In this document: piece by piece, positions 36,601 through 47,033 of the stretch
Position numbering within the stretch: the first letter of the stretch is position 1
How the letters are laid out: the number at the start of each line of letters is the position of its first letter
Assembly (NCBI GenBank): GCA_904066235.2
Contig: CAJFCV020000003.1
Coordinates: 12,648,001 to 12,712,000 of the forward strand
Direction of reading: 5' to 3'
Source of the DNA: Bursaphelenchus xylophilus
Lineage: Eukaryota; Nematoda; Chromadorea; Rhabditida; Aphelenchoididae
DNA length: 64,000 bases
Made by a program: the position numbers and the translations under genes
The notes under the pieces: generated by a model
What the model was told of the DNA's origin: nothing
Databases searched by the model: none
What the model saw: the letters and a program-made list of their open reading frames with translations, nothing else

Positions 36601-39600
36601 AATAAAAATATAAGTTTTTGAGAAAATCCGGGATTACGGTCATTTTAGGGGGTTTTTGGGCCGTCCGGCCGCGGCATTCTTTGGAGATGCTAGTGTAACC
36701 AGATTTGAGACCGGAAATATCTTCAGAATATACAGGGGAGTATTTTAGCAAAAAATAGCAAAAATAAAAATATAAGTTTTTGAGAAAATCCGGGATTACG
36801 GTCATTTTAGGGGGTTTTTGGGCCGTCCGGCCGCGGCATTCTTTGGAGATGCTAGTGTAACCAGATTTGAGACTGGAAATATCTTCAGAATATACAGGGG
36901 AGTATTTTAGCAAAAAATAGCAAAAATAAAAATATAAGTTTTTGAGAAAATCCGGGATTACGGTCATTTTAGGGGGTTTTTGGGCCGTCCGGCCGCGGCA
37001 TTCTTTGGAGATGCTAGTGTAACCAGATTTGAGACCGGAAATATCTTCAGAATATACAGGGGAGTATTTTAGCAAAAAATAGCAAAAATAAAAATATAAG
37101 TTTTTGAGAAAATCCGGGATTACGGTCATTTTAGGGGGTTTTTGGGCCGTCCGGCCGCGGCATTCTTTGGAGATGCTAGTGTAACCAGATTTGAGACCGG
37201 AAATATCTTCAGAATATACAGGGGAGTATTTTAGCAAAAAATAGCAAAAATAAAAATATAAGTTTTTGAGAAAATCCGGGATTACGGTCATTTTAGGGGG
37301 TTTTTGGGCCGTCCGGCCGCGGCATTCTTTGGAGCTGCTAGTGTAACCATATTTGAGACTGGAAATATCTTTAGAATATACAGGGGAGTATTTTAGCAAA
37401 AAATAGCAAAAATAAAAATATAAGTTTTTGAGAAAATCCGGGATTACGGTCATTTTAGGGGTTTTTGGGCCGTCCGGCCGCGGCATTCTTTGGAGATGCT
37501 AGTGTAACCAGATTTGAGACCGGAAATATCTTCAGAATATACAGGGGAGTATTTTAGCAAAAAATAGCAAAAATAAAAATATAAGTTTTTGAGAAAATCC
37601 GGGATTACGGTCATTTTAGGGGGTTTTTGGGCCGTTTGGCCGCGGCATTCTTTGGAGATGCTAGTGTAACCAGATTTGAGACTGGAAATTCACTCAGAAT
37701 GGACAGAGGAGTATTTTAGCAAAAAATCGCAAAAATAAAAATATAAGTTTTTGAGAAAATCCGGGATTACGGTCATTTTAGGGGTTTTTGGGCCGTCCGG
37801 CCGCGGCATTCTTTGGAGATGCTAGTGTAACCAGATTTGAGACCGGAAATATCTTTAGAATATACAGGGGAGTATTTGGCCCAAAAACCCCCTAAAATGA
37901 CCGTAATCCCGGATTTTCTCAAAAACTTATATTTTTATTTTTGCTATTTTTTGCTAAAATACTCCCCTGTATATTCTGAAGATATTTCCAGTCTCAAATC
38001 TGGTTACACTAGCATCTCCAAAGAATGCCGCGGCCGGACGGCCCAAAAACCCCCTAAAATGACCGTAATCCCGGATTTTCTCAAAAACTTATATTTTTAT
38101 TTTTGCGGTTTTTTGCTTACAAGGAAAGTACTTTTATGGGGGCTCCTACTTTTTGACGGGACATATCTCAAAAAATCAGAAAAAATGCGCTGATCAAGGA
38201 TATATAAATCTTAGCTGCCCATTTTAGGTTTTTAGGGGTGAAAATGCCCAAAAACTGGCTTAATTTCCCTACAAAAGGCGCAGGCATTCGAAACGATAAA
38301 AAGCGCGCTCGGTCTGTTCCTTCGGAAGAAAGAGGTGTGGCCGAGTGGTTAGTGCCGTAGTCTGGGAATCAAGAGGGGGACGCCGCACAGGTTCGATTTC
38401 CCTTTTGGGCTGAATCAACCTTTTTTGAAGTTGAAGGTCGGAAAAATAAATTTTTGTGCCAAGACTGTCTTATTACGTCTTAGAAACTCAATAAACACCA
38501 TTTTAAGCCAAAATAAAAATTGTAAACCTGTGAAAAATTAAGCGAAAAGGGGTTCATATAGGACTTTAAGTCAACTTCCGATTGAGTTTTCACCCCTAAA
38601 AACCTAAAATGGGCAGCTAAGATTTATATATCCTTGATCAGCACATTTTTTCTGATTTTTTGAGATATGTCCCGTCAAAAAGTAGGAGCCCCCATAAAAG
38701 TACTTTCCTTGTTAGATACTCCTCTGTCCATTCTGAGTGAATTTCCAGTCTCAAATCTGGTTACACTAGCAGCTCCAAAGAATGCCGCGGCCAAACAGCG
38801 AAAAAAGCGGATACGGCTACCGTAATCTCCCTTTATTTCAAGAATTGATAGTACTGTAACCTTGATTTTTTGATTTTTACGTTGTACACACATTTCTCAA
38901 TGGGAAACGTCATTTGAAAAAAATGGTTAGCGAAATTGACAAAAGTTAGAAACTACAGTAACCATCGTATAAAGCCTGAAATAAAGCCTCAAATATTTAT
39001 TTTTTGATCTGAAAATATTTTTCTCAGGCTAGTCTATTAATGGGTGAGGCATGGCAATCAATGGTACCGTTTGAAAATTCGTCATCTCCATTTTGGTCTT
39101 ACAGTAACCGAACATAGCAACTTTGAACGCGTATATCTCAAAAACTTATATTTTTATTTTGGATTTTTTGGTCTTATTTTACGGAGAGTGTGTCCAACCT
39201 TTATAATCAAGCATAAAAACTGGTTACACTTTTCCCAATTTTTGGCAGTAATCGATATGGTATGTTGAGGGTTACGGTACTACCAAAAGATGAAGAGATA
39301 TAAAAAACATTTCAATTAGGAAAATGTTGGCCATGGTCGAAAACATCCAGTCGGTAAGTTTCATCCGCAACGCTCCATCCCTCAGCCCATCACAATAAAA
39401 ACTTTACAAAACACAAAATGTTACAGTAATCCTCGAATAATGCAAATTTCGCAAAAACGGTTGACACTTTCGATGTACGCCCTGTGGGTCTTCTATGAGC
39501 CAAATTTGAAGAAATTCGGTGATGGTCACCGCAACAATGTCCGGGCCATGCTTCACTTTGTAAAAAAATCCGTTTTAAACAGCAAAACACAGTACTTTAA

Positions 39601-42600
39601 ACAGTTTACAAGGCTCCGATAAATTTTTTAAATGCATTTTCAAAAAATTTCACCTCAGATCCAAATCCTTGAACCTTCCTTCCTCATCACTGTAGGTTGT
39701 ATCCAAATTGCTGACAAAATCGTCTTCTCCCAGCTGATTCAATGGGAACCTTCCGGAGTCTGGGGCATACAGAGACGCCGAATCGGATGTTCCATGGTTC
39801 GATCGGTTCGTAAAATACCGATTCCATGCATTTGAGGCCATCGAAGATCTGGCAGAGGATAGGCGGGTGAATGGCTAAAAATGAGAAATAATATTTTTTC
39901 GAAATCTTTTCATTTTTCAGTAAAAAAATTTTATTCAAAAAATCCAAAATTATCCCCAAAAATTCCCACCTGTCGCCCACTGATGTTGTCCTCGGGTATA
40001 TTCAGATTCAACAAATTATTTGGGGTAACTCCGTCATACTTGAACTTCCATTGACAGCAATTTCTTTTGGTCGTCCTGAGAAATTCATACGCCTCCGCAT
40101 TGTAGGCGTCAAAGGCGTCTTGGGAAACGAGCTCCGGGATGTTTAGACAGCACTCCGGTATGCAAGAGAGGAAAGCTTTCGCTGCATCGACTGTTAATTG
40201 AGGTTCGAAGCGGGATTTTTGCGGTTTCAGGCGGATGAATGGAAGAATATAGCGGAAAAGTGCGGTCCAAAGAAAATCCTCGGATCTGAGTTCCAAGAGT
40301 GTTCGTAGTAGAGACAGGACAACTCGGCAGAGCTGAAAAATAATTTCGTTTTATACCAAAATCGAAATTTTTTCCTTGCACAGTGCAAAATCAAAAAATC
40401 TCAAAGATTCGGAAAATTCACCGTGCAAGAACAAAAAGTCTGCCCCATTTGCAAAGAATATGTCATACACAACCTTTATGATCTGCAAGTAAGACAAGAA
40501 CTAATTAAATTCGCTATAAAATGCAAAAATTTAAGTTTAGCACAGTGAAAAAATAAAAAATCTCAAGTTCCTCAGATTAACAATGTGCAAATCGCAAACT
40601 TCATATGGCAAAACAATCAATAACTCTCCTCCTCCTTATTTAACAATATCTTCTACCAAGCTCGCCTATATTTCATTGTTAAATATTGGTTTTTGTCTTT
40701 CGCACCGTGCAAAATCAAGAAACCTTCAATTCTAGAAATTTTCACAGTGCGCATACGAAAGCAACTATTCTAATCTACTGTATGCTCAAAATCCATCCAA
40801 ACTAGCCAAAATATTCCAAAGAGTTATCCAAATTTCCTGAAAAATACGTCGTCCGGTTTTTGACACCATGCAAATCTCCAAAATCCCTTGAAAACCCTGA
40901 GAATTCCACAATAAACTTAATTCAGCACATACCCGATCATTCTGATTCATTTTGTAGAGGATAACTTCCAATAAATTCATATCCGGGACGTTTGTTTCGG
41001 AGGCGCTGAGGAGTTTGAGCATGGTTTGGATCATCGCCGGCTCTGTTACGGTCTCCAGACAAAGATGAAAGTAGGCAATTCGGCTGATCAGTTTGTCAAT
41101 ATCGCTCTAAAAAACAAGTTGGAATACCAAAATTTTAAAAAATTAAAATTTTCAAATTTTTCGGCAAAAAAATCGGTGAAAAATTATATGAAACAAACAT
41201 TCCGCTCCACCTTTGCGCCAATTTTGGTCAAGAATTTCAAAACTTGCTTGCAACAACGAAGGTTTTACAACTTCTTCCAGGAATCCACCATAAAAATAAT
41301 TGACAATATTTTTTGCGACCAACGGGTGAGCGGCGCCCACAACTGCATTACAAAACAGCAACGCCCCATGGAAGTTGATTAACTCCGCGACGGAGTCAAA
41401 ATCGGCGTCGATATAAAGCTTGTGAAATTCGTCGTCTTTTAGCCGGAGGGCTTCGCAGATGAAAAACGGGAGTTGGGAGTAGCATCCGGAGAGGCCGGTG
41501 GCCAGAACTGGGCAGAAGTTGGACTGAAAATATTGGGTTAACTGCAAGAAATGGGCAGAAAATCTTCATCGCACTGTGCGATTTTTTTAATTATTGCACT
41601 TTGCGTTCATAATGACAAATTGCAGCTGCAATAGGAAATTTTTGACGTACAAAGCTTCGGAGAGTTTATTAAACACTCGTCCCAGCAAAGTCTTCAACCT
41701 TATATACCTAAACATCAAAAATAAAACAATTAAAAAACCAACATACATCCTCTGCCACATGTTTCGCAACGAAGTCCAGGTCCTTGGAAGCCGTCAATAT
41801 CAGCAATAATGCATTTCGGCATTGAAATGAAATTTCATAATCAGAATCATACAAATATCTGATCAACAAATTGAAAACGAGGAATGGTTGAGTTTTTTCG
41901 TACAAATCGAAGCCGTCAGTAGATCTGGGGTTGAAAAAGAAGTCCAATAGAGTTGAATCCACCGAGATTTTTTTGCAAATCTAAAAAAAGTAGAGATTAT
42001 TTTTATGTAACATCATGGATAATATTAAAAATTCCACTAATAACTGTGAATTTAATAAATTCTATGCAAAACTTACTTCATGGAGAAGAAAGACAAAGTC
42101 TCGATCAATCCTGCTTCTCTGGAAACACCTTTGTTCCGCCGATCTTCGGCACCACTGAAGAATTTGAAGAAGTGGAAGAAGAATTGGTTTATGCACGAGT
42201 AAACAGTGGGTTTGAGAGTGATTTCGGGTAACAAGACCTTGATAAATCCGCAGGAGAAGGACCTGGAAGAAATTTCAAGTCATTTTTGAGGAGAGAATTA
42301 AAAAAATACACTTTTGAAGCAAACATGCTGAAATTTTTAGAAAATTGATGTTCACTCTAGCAAAACTCTTCAATTTTTAGATTCTTTGTCCTCAAAAGAA
42401 AGGCTGAACCTTCTTTCATCCTTTTCATCCATTTCCACACCTAAAACCAGAAGCAAAAACTCAAAATGGACTTACTTGACAAGTAGGTACAAGATAGATA
42501 GGAATTTCCTCTGCCCAGTCCACAATCAACTTGAAGATGTCGTGTGTAAATACCAACTCGAGTATAGGACCTATAGCAGCCATTGGCAGAGAATTCACCT

Positions 42601-43301
42601 CCATAACCAACAGTTTACACATTGAATCGACGTGAGCGCAAACATCTGTTACCTGCAACAAGATCTGGCTATAATCCAGTGAAAAAAGTAAATTTTAAAG
42701 GCTTCATTGTTCTATTAGCAAGTTTGGAGGCCTATTTAGGTGTTGTTTATAACAATTTAGCAGAAGACATTGAAAATGACTAGAATTTTGACCTTGCACT
42801 TGCCGAACAGACGTGATCCAAAAAACTCCTAGATCTATTCGTACAAAGAAATTCCATTGTCCCGAAAAGGTGAAGTAGCTGAAGAAAGGATTCCCACAGC
42901 TTTTTAACTTAGGTTTATCTTGCAGTTTTAGAAGCGCAAAAACATCTGAGCAATTCCGTATATTACACTAGGTTCAGAGATTTTCTTTGGCAAAACAAAG
43001 CCAAGTCTTACCCCAAAATGATAAAACCTTTGTCCAAGGCAACCTAAAAACCCAGAACAACAATTCTAAAAGCAAAAGTACTCACCGTTCCAACATCTTT
43101 ACATGGTTTCTGCAATTTCTTGATCAACTTTTCCCACTCGCTGTTGAACTTCCGTTCCCATTCTGATGGATCAGATGCAAATTCGGCATCCCAATTTTGG
43201 AAAGCCAGAGAATTGAACTCTTCTAGGACGTTAGAATCGGCCTCATAGTTCGTGGATGGGCCTTCTGATGTTCCGGGGTTGGATTCTTGCGAAGATCCCA
43301 T
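33648..43301 (-). CDS. FHIP family protein (FTS and Hook-interacting protein)
   Basis: FHIP proteins join FTS and Hook to form the FHF adaptor that links dynein to endosomes in the cytoplasm. Eleven exons join in phase: 43301-43086, 42652-42476, 42262-42077, 41980-41747, 41523-41248, 41106-40933, 40332-39970, 39874-39654, 35247-35010, 34930-34404 and 33852-33648, giving 938 codons, about the family's usual length. Diagnostic stretches are LLLRIYQGL (residues about 133-141), the hallmark NFCPVLATGLSG (about 273-284), FLEEVVKPSLLQ running into SDIDKLISRIAYFHL, and QLALVFEVLTSYPQPVLETL in the C-terminal part. It looks closer to FHIP1 than FHIP2. Intron 5 (41247-41107) starts with GC. Intron 8 is 4.4 kb and holds the giant foldback. 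An in-frame ATG at 43328 is an alternative start. Confidence 0.93.
33928..34292. repeat. Inverted repeat in FHIP intron 10
   Basis: Arms of about 115-128 bp (33928-34041 and 34165-34292) are imperfect reverse complements; both contain the word GAAATCATCGAGATTTTT in opposite orientation. They can fold into a long intronic hairpin. Confidence 0.65.
36172..37877. repeat. 162-bp tandem array, ten copies
   Basis: The marker word GGGCCGTCCGGCCGCGGC (or a close variant) recurs at 36334, 36496, 36658, 36820, 36982, 37144, 37306, 37467, 37629 and 37790, a period of 162 bp with two steps of 161. Copies are near-identical. The unit is homologous to the inner end of the core arm (about 36170-36261), so it probably arose by amplification of that end. 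About 1.5 further copies follow in inverted orientation (37878-38115). Confidence 0.92.
36233..37486 (-). other. Open frame through the 162-bp array (54-aa repeats)
   Basis: Because 162 is a multiple of three and one frame lacks stops, a 417-codon frame with about 7.5 repeats of a 54-residue unit (containing VIPDFLKNLYFYFCYFLL) runs on the minus strand, the FHIP sense strand. Differences between units are few, so conservation cannot be judged. It is most likely a by-product of a non-coding satellite inside an intron, not a gene. Confidence 0.2.
38329..38412 (+). pseudogene. tRNA-like sequence in the foldback loop
   Basis: An A-box match TGGCCGAGTGG (38338-38348) and a B-box match GGTTCGATTTC (38390-38400) stand 41 bp apart, as in a Leu/Ser-type tRNA with a long variable arm. 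The acceptor, anticodon and T stems do not pair well, so it looks like a tRNA pseudogene or SINE-type polymerase III promoter. Confidence 0.5.
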
Positions 43302-43920
43302 AAAGGTCAATGTAAATGGCCATCGCATCCTCAACTCCAACAATTTCCGACTTGTTCAAATAGAAAGCGAATTTATCCACCTGGTTCAAGCCTTTTTTGC
43401 GGGAAATTATATCATTTTAGATGCGATCCATCTGGACGGAAGTCAAATCTGCTCTCTAAAATAATATACATAAGAAATCTCGGAGTGAATCAATAAAAAT
43501 TAATGGGATTTAGTAAAGAAGAGTTCGAAACGAGCAGAGAACCCCTTTCCGAACGCGAAAAAATGGGAAAATCCATCGTTTTTTAGAAAAAATTTCTACG
43601 TATAAAATGTATATTCTGCAGGCTGCAGGCAGTTCGCGCCCTGACTAACGTTAGAAATCGGGTTTTCGAACAAGAATTTTGGTAAAATACGACTTGGAAG
43701 CATTGATGGTAGATTCAAAAACTTTTGGAATATATTTTACAAAGAGTAAATGATTTTTTTTGCAACTGAATATCAAATATTATGTACAACATCAAAATTT
43801 ATTCCAAGAAATTGTCAAAATTAAAAATTTAGGTGGAAATAGTTTCATTATTTTGGTATATGGGACGACAGTACAGCCGGGTTACAAAAATTTAATTTTC
43901 CATTTGATTTCCGGTACTTT

Positions 43921-44155
43921 TTACAAGACTGCGCAACTCTTCTTCTCCTGGAACGGATTATGATCGCTTGGGCCGGATACCAGACAATCGGTCGTTTTGC
44001 CCTTCTCACAATAGTCTATGAGGCTGAAAAATTATAATAGATTGAGTTGAATTTTTCGTCTAAATCACTTGCTCTTTTGAGACTTCTGACACTTTTTTAC
44101 GTTGCACTGCGGCTTCGATTCGAAGTTGTTCAGTGGTTGCGCGGGCTTGTTCCAT
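43921..44155 (-). CDS. Heterotrimeric G-protein gamma subunit
   Basis: Forms the beta-gamma dimer that signals from G-protein-coupled receptors at the inner face of the plasma membrane. Exon 1 (44155-44073) encodes MEQARATTEQLRIEAAVQRK and onward; exon 2 (44023-43921) ends in CAVL. The product is 61 residues, normal for this family. It shows the gamma pattern QAR-x3-EQLR-x-EA, then KVS and DLIDYC, an NPF-x-EKK motif near the end, and a C-terminal CaaX box. The terminal Leu predicts geranylgeranylation. The 49-bp intron begins with GC (AAAAGA then GCAAGT); only this donor keeps the family spacing VSEVSKDLIDYC. The FHIP start lies about 620 bp downstream on the same strand. Confidence 0.88.
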
Positions 44156-45620
44156 GGGTGAAAAGGGATCTGAAGTGATTTGGTCTGAACAAACACTGCA
44201 CACACGGCATATTTTACAAGATTGCATAATTTTCCCGTGAAATTTGGGATAAAATCGGGGGTTTCAAAACTGCACAGTGCAAAATCGGAAAATTTGGGAA
44301 TTTTGACTTTGCAATGGGGAAAATGAAAAATCGTGTTTTAGAAAATGGCAAAATACGAATTTAAAGTAATAAGGGATGTATCAAGATAACTTAGATTGTG
44401 GTTGCAGTAATATTTTTTACAAAATTTTTTCTTTTACATGATAAAACCTTTTATCAAAAAAAATTTCATTTCTGTCTCTAAATTTCTTTTCGAAAGCAAC
44501 CGTGCCCTGTACAATAAATCCACCGGCACTTTATCGCCCACAAATTATGATATTTACTCGGTAAAAGCGGCAAAAGTTGGGCCGAAACCAATTAAAGGCC
44601 TGAAAAACGGGCCTAATATGGCCTTTCCTTTCCTTGTTGATATGGCAACCACCTCCGGGAACCTGAAATTATCCGACACAACCTTCTTATTACATTTTCT
44701 GTATATAATAATAAATTAAAGACAAATAAAAAACGGCCGAAAATTCGTATTTTTAGCCGTTTAAAAACTTTCGGCCGCCTGAAAAAATTTTTTGGCTACA
44801 CGATATAGGCATTAAAACGAGTGTGGAGCTGTTTTGAATAGATGTAATTTAGATGTTCTTTGAAATGGATCCTATTAATCGACCGAAAAAACGGGTCCAA
44901 AGTGAGAAATAGACGTTTCAAGGAAATAAGGAGAACATTATCTTGATTAAAGGCAGGTTAATTACGATCGTAAAAATTTTATATTGAAAAGAGTCAAAAT
45001 TTCACTAGAAAGAAGGGTAAAATACGCATAGCAATAAATAAACTATGTACGTACATTAATGCGAACAGAAAAAAAGTCAATAAATTAAATTTGAATCTCA
45101 AGTATAATGCCGGCTCGTCTCAAATTTCAAATATGTCTCGCAAAGATCACTCTAAATGTACGATAAAGTTTTGTCAACTGAGAATGCAAAGTCATCTTGT
45201 AAAATACGAAATCTCTTCTATTGACGACTTTAAATCTAAATATTTCTGAATGCAAACTCACAGGAGAGCGTGAGAAGTCTTTCCCAACAGACTGATAAAT
45301 ATCTCGGTTGAAGCTGTAAGCGCGAGCCGAAGGTTTCGAAGCTTTTATTTATGTGGCCTAGACACAAGGTTTATTCCAAATATATAACATAAATTATGAG
45401 CGTTGAACTTCGAGCACTTCCATTTTGAGTATCATGTTTGGATCCTGTCTGATGATTTTGGTATGTTGATTTTTTTATTTTTCAATCTGGTACGTTTTTA
45501 ATGTTGTTGTTTTCTGCATCAGATTTTAACGTAATGTTGATTTTTTATTTTATATAAAAAATTGAACCAAACAATTTAATAAAAATGCAAATAAAAATAT
45601 TATAATTTCTGAATGCTCTA
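44156..45620. other. 5' flank of the gamma-subunit gene; no gene seen
   Basis: Directly upstream lies a TTCAG splice-acceptor-like site (about 44170) that could serve a 5' UTR exon or trans-splicing. Motifs GCACAGTGC (44273), GTAAAATACG (45017 and 45199) and a lone MITE terminus (CCCAACAGACTGA then TA, near 45283) follow. No coding exon was found. Confidence 0.4.
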
Positions 45621-45814
45621 CTAGTCCGTTCGTAAAGTCGCTGGAATGTTTTCGGCGACATGCACTCCGCGAAACCGAAAGTTCAGTTTGCACTGTGCAA
45701 TTTTTGGCTTTTTGCACAGTGCAATAGGCTTTTTCGGGCTGTCGCCCGCACCCTGAGTTTTTTCGCACAGTGCGCGTCGCCGAAATCATTCCAGCGACTT
45801 TACGAACGGACTAG
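45621..45814. mobile_element. 194-bp MITE carrying GCACNGTGC motifs
   Basis: Terminal inverted repeats start CTAGTCCGTTCGTAAAGTCG and are near-perfect for about 35 bp. TA flanks both ends. The interior holds three copies of GCACNGTGC (45689, 45715 and 45766), showing that the palindrome can travel with a mobile element. Confidence 0.85.
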
Positions 45815-45816
45815 TA

Positions 45817-47033
45817 CACTCTACAAAAAATGCTAAAACTCTCTAATCATGCCGCCATTAAGCATGTTTGACTTCTAATGGCACCCCGAACAATATAAGA
45901 ATGGTATAAAAAACGAAAGTAAAGCTCTTTTTTGAGTGGGCCTTATAAGGGAGGGAAGGTGAGTGCCCCGACAACCAAATCTTTCGCTTATGGCCAAATC
46001 CCCGAGGGGGATTTGCAGGGCATTTTAAGCGAAAAGCGCTTTGGAAACTGTTTGAAAAGGGCGAGAATGGCCACCGGAACCGGTAACACTGGTTGCGTTG
46101 GGGTCATTTTTCGTCAAAGTTATGGAGGAAGGAGGTCATTTTAGCTCTTTTTAGGGGAGATTATGACTCTTTAGCTTGATTTTCTAGGTGCTTTCAAGTC
46201 ATCAAATAAAATTTGGAACCCCAGTGTAACATAAAAGCAAATTTTTCGAGACTTCAAAGCATTTTAACGGGGTTATGAGGTATTTCTAAATCGTTTTTGA
46301 AATAAAAATGTTTTCTTCCCTTTTTTCAATTTCTTTAGTTTATTTTTTTGCACGCTGCGGCCATAAATTTTTAATTTACACACACCGTTACGAGAGATTT
46401 TTTTTGCAAAGCGGCATAAAAAATTGCATTGCGCATTTGTCGCAGCTTTTCCGGACTTTGCGATACTTGTGGGCCACTGACATTTGAGCACTTGCCTGGA
46501 CCGATTGATTGTTTCTAGCCTACCTACCCGAGTTTTTGTTCAATGATTATAAAATACGAGACGCTGAAAGTCAATGTGGCATGCAGAATAAGTCATAGCT
46601 GTTAATTTTGCAATATCATCTTTAAATTTGTATATGCGGTCAAACAAGGTGCATACTAGACCATTTTAGCGCAAGCTAAGTGTCAAATTTAGTCTTTCGA
46701 TAGTTTTGCGTATGTTGCCGCGAAAAACGCATGCTATATAACTCCCAGTATTTTTTTACAGTTCAGTCAAAGAATAGGGCTTTTCCCATTTTTATGTCCT
46801 ACTTTCAGCACTTCTTTTACTCCAATTTTCCCCTCTTTCTCTACCATCTCTTCATTATCCACTGCCCTAATAAGGAATTAAAAATTTGGCGCCAAATCCT
46901 ATCAACTTTATAGCCCTTAGGCCCTTTTTCTGCTCATAAAAACCCTCAGGCAAATACAAAATGAAATGGTATGTACAATTTTGATACTTTTGACGGCCAA
47001 ATATCTGCTTTAGAGAGTGCTTTCACAAATAAA
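45817..47033. other. Gene-free stretch upstream of the secreted-protein gene
   Basis: Presumed promoter region of the downstream plus-strand gene. A GC-rich patch (45930-46140) is open in one frame without domain support. ATAAAATACG occurs at 46550. Confidence 0.35.

Larger units (their letters stand above)
35368..39587. repeat. Giant nested inverted repeat in FHIP intron 8
   Basis: The core arms 35615-36261 and 38712-39345 are near-identical reverse complements; the main difference is a 13-bp segment present only on the left. Outside them, 35368-35614 and 39346-39587 still match in inverted orientation but are clearly diverged. Inside, a second inverted pair (38115-38245 and 38591-38713) abuts the right core arm directly, while on the left a 162-bp tandem array intervenes. 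The loop carries a tRNA-like sequence. The layout suggests an ancestral foldback of about 0.77-kb arms into which a satellite grew at one arm junction. Confidence 0.88.

Noticed and set aside
36172..37877. Possible CRISPR-like array
   Set aside because: Units are contiguous 162-bp repeats without unique spacers in a eukaryotic intron; it is a satellite.
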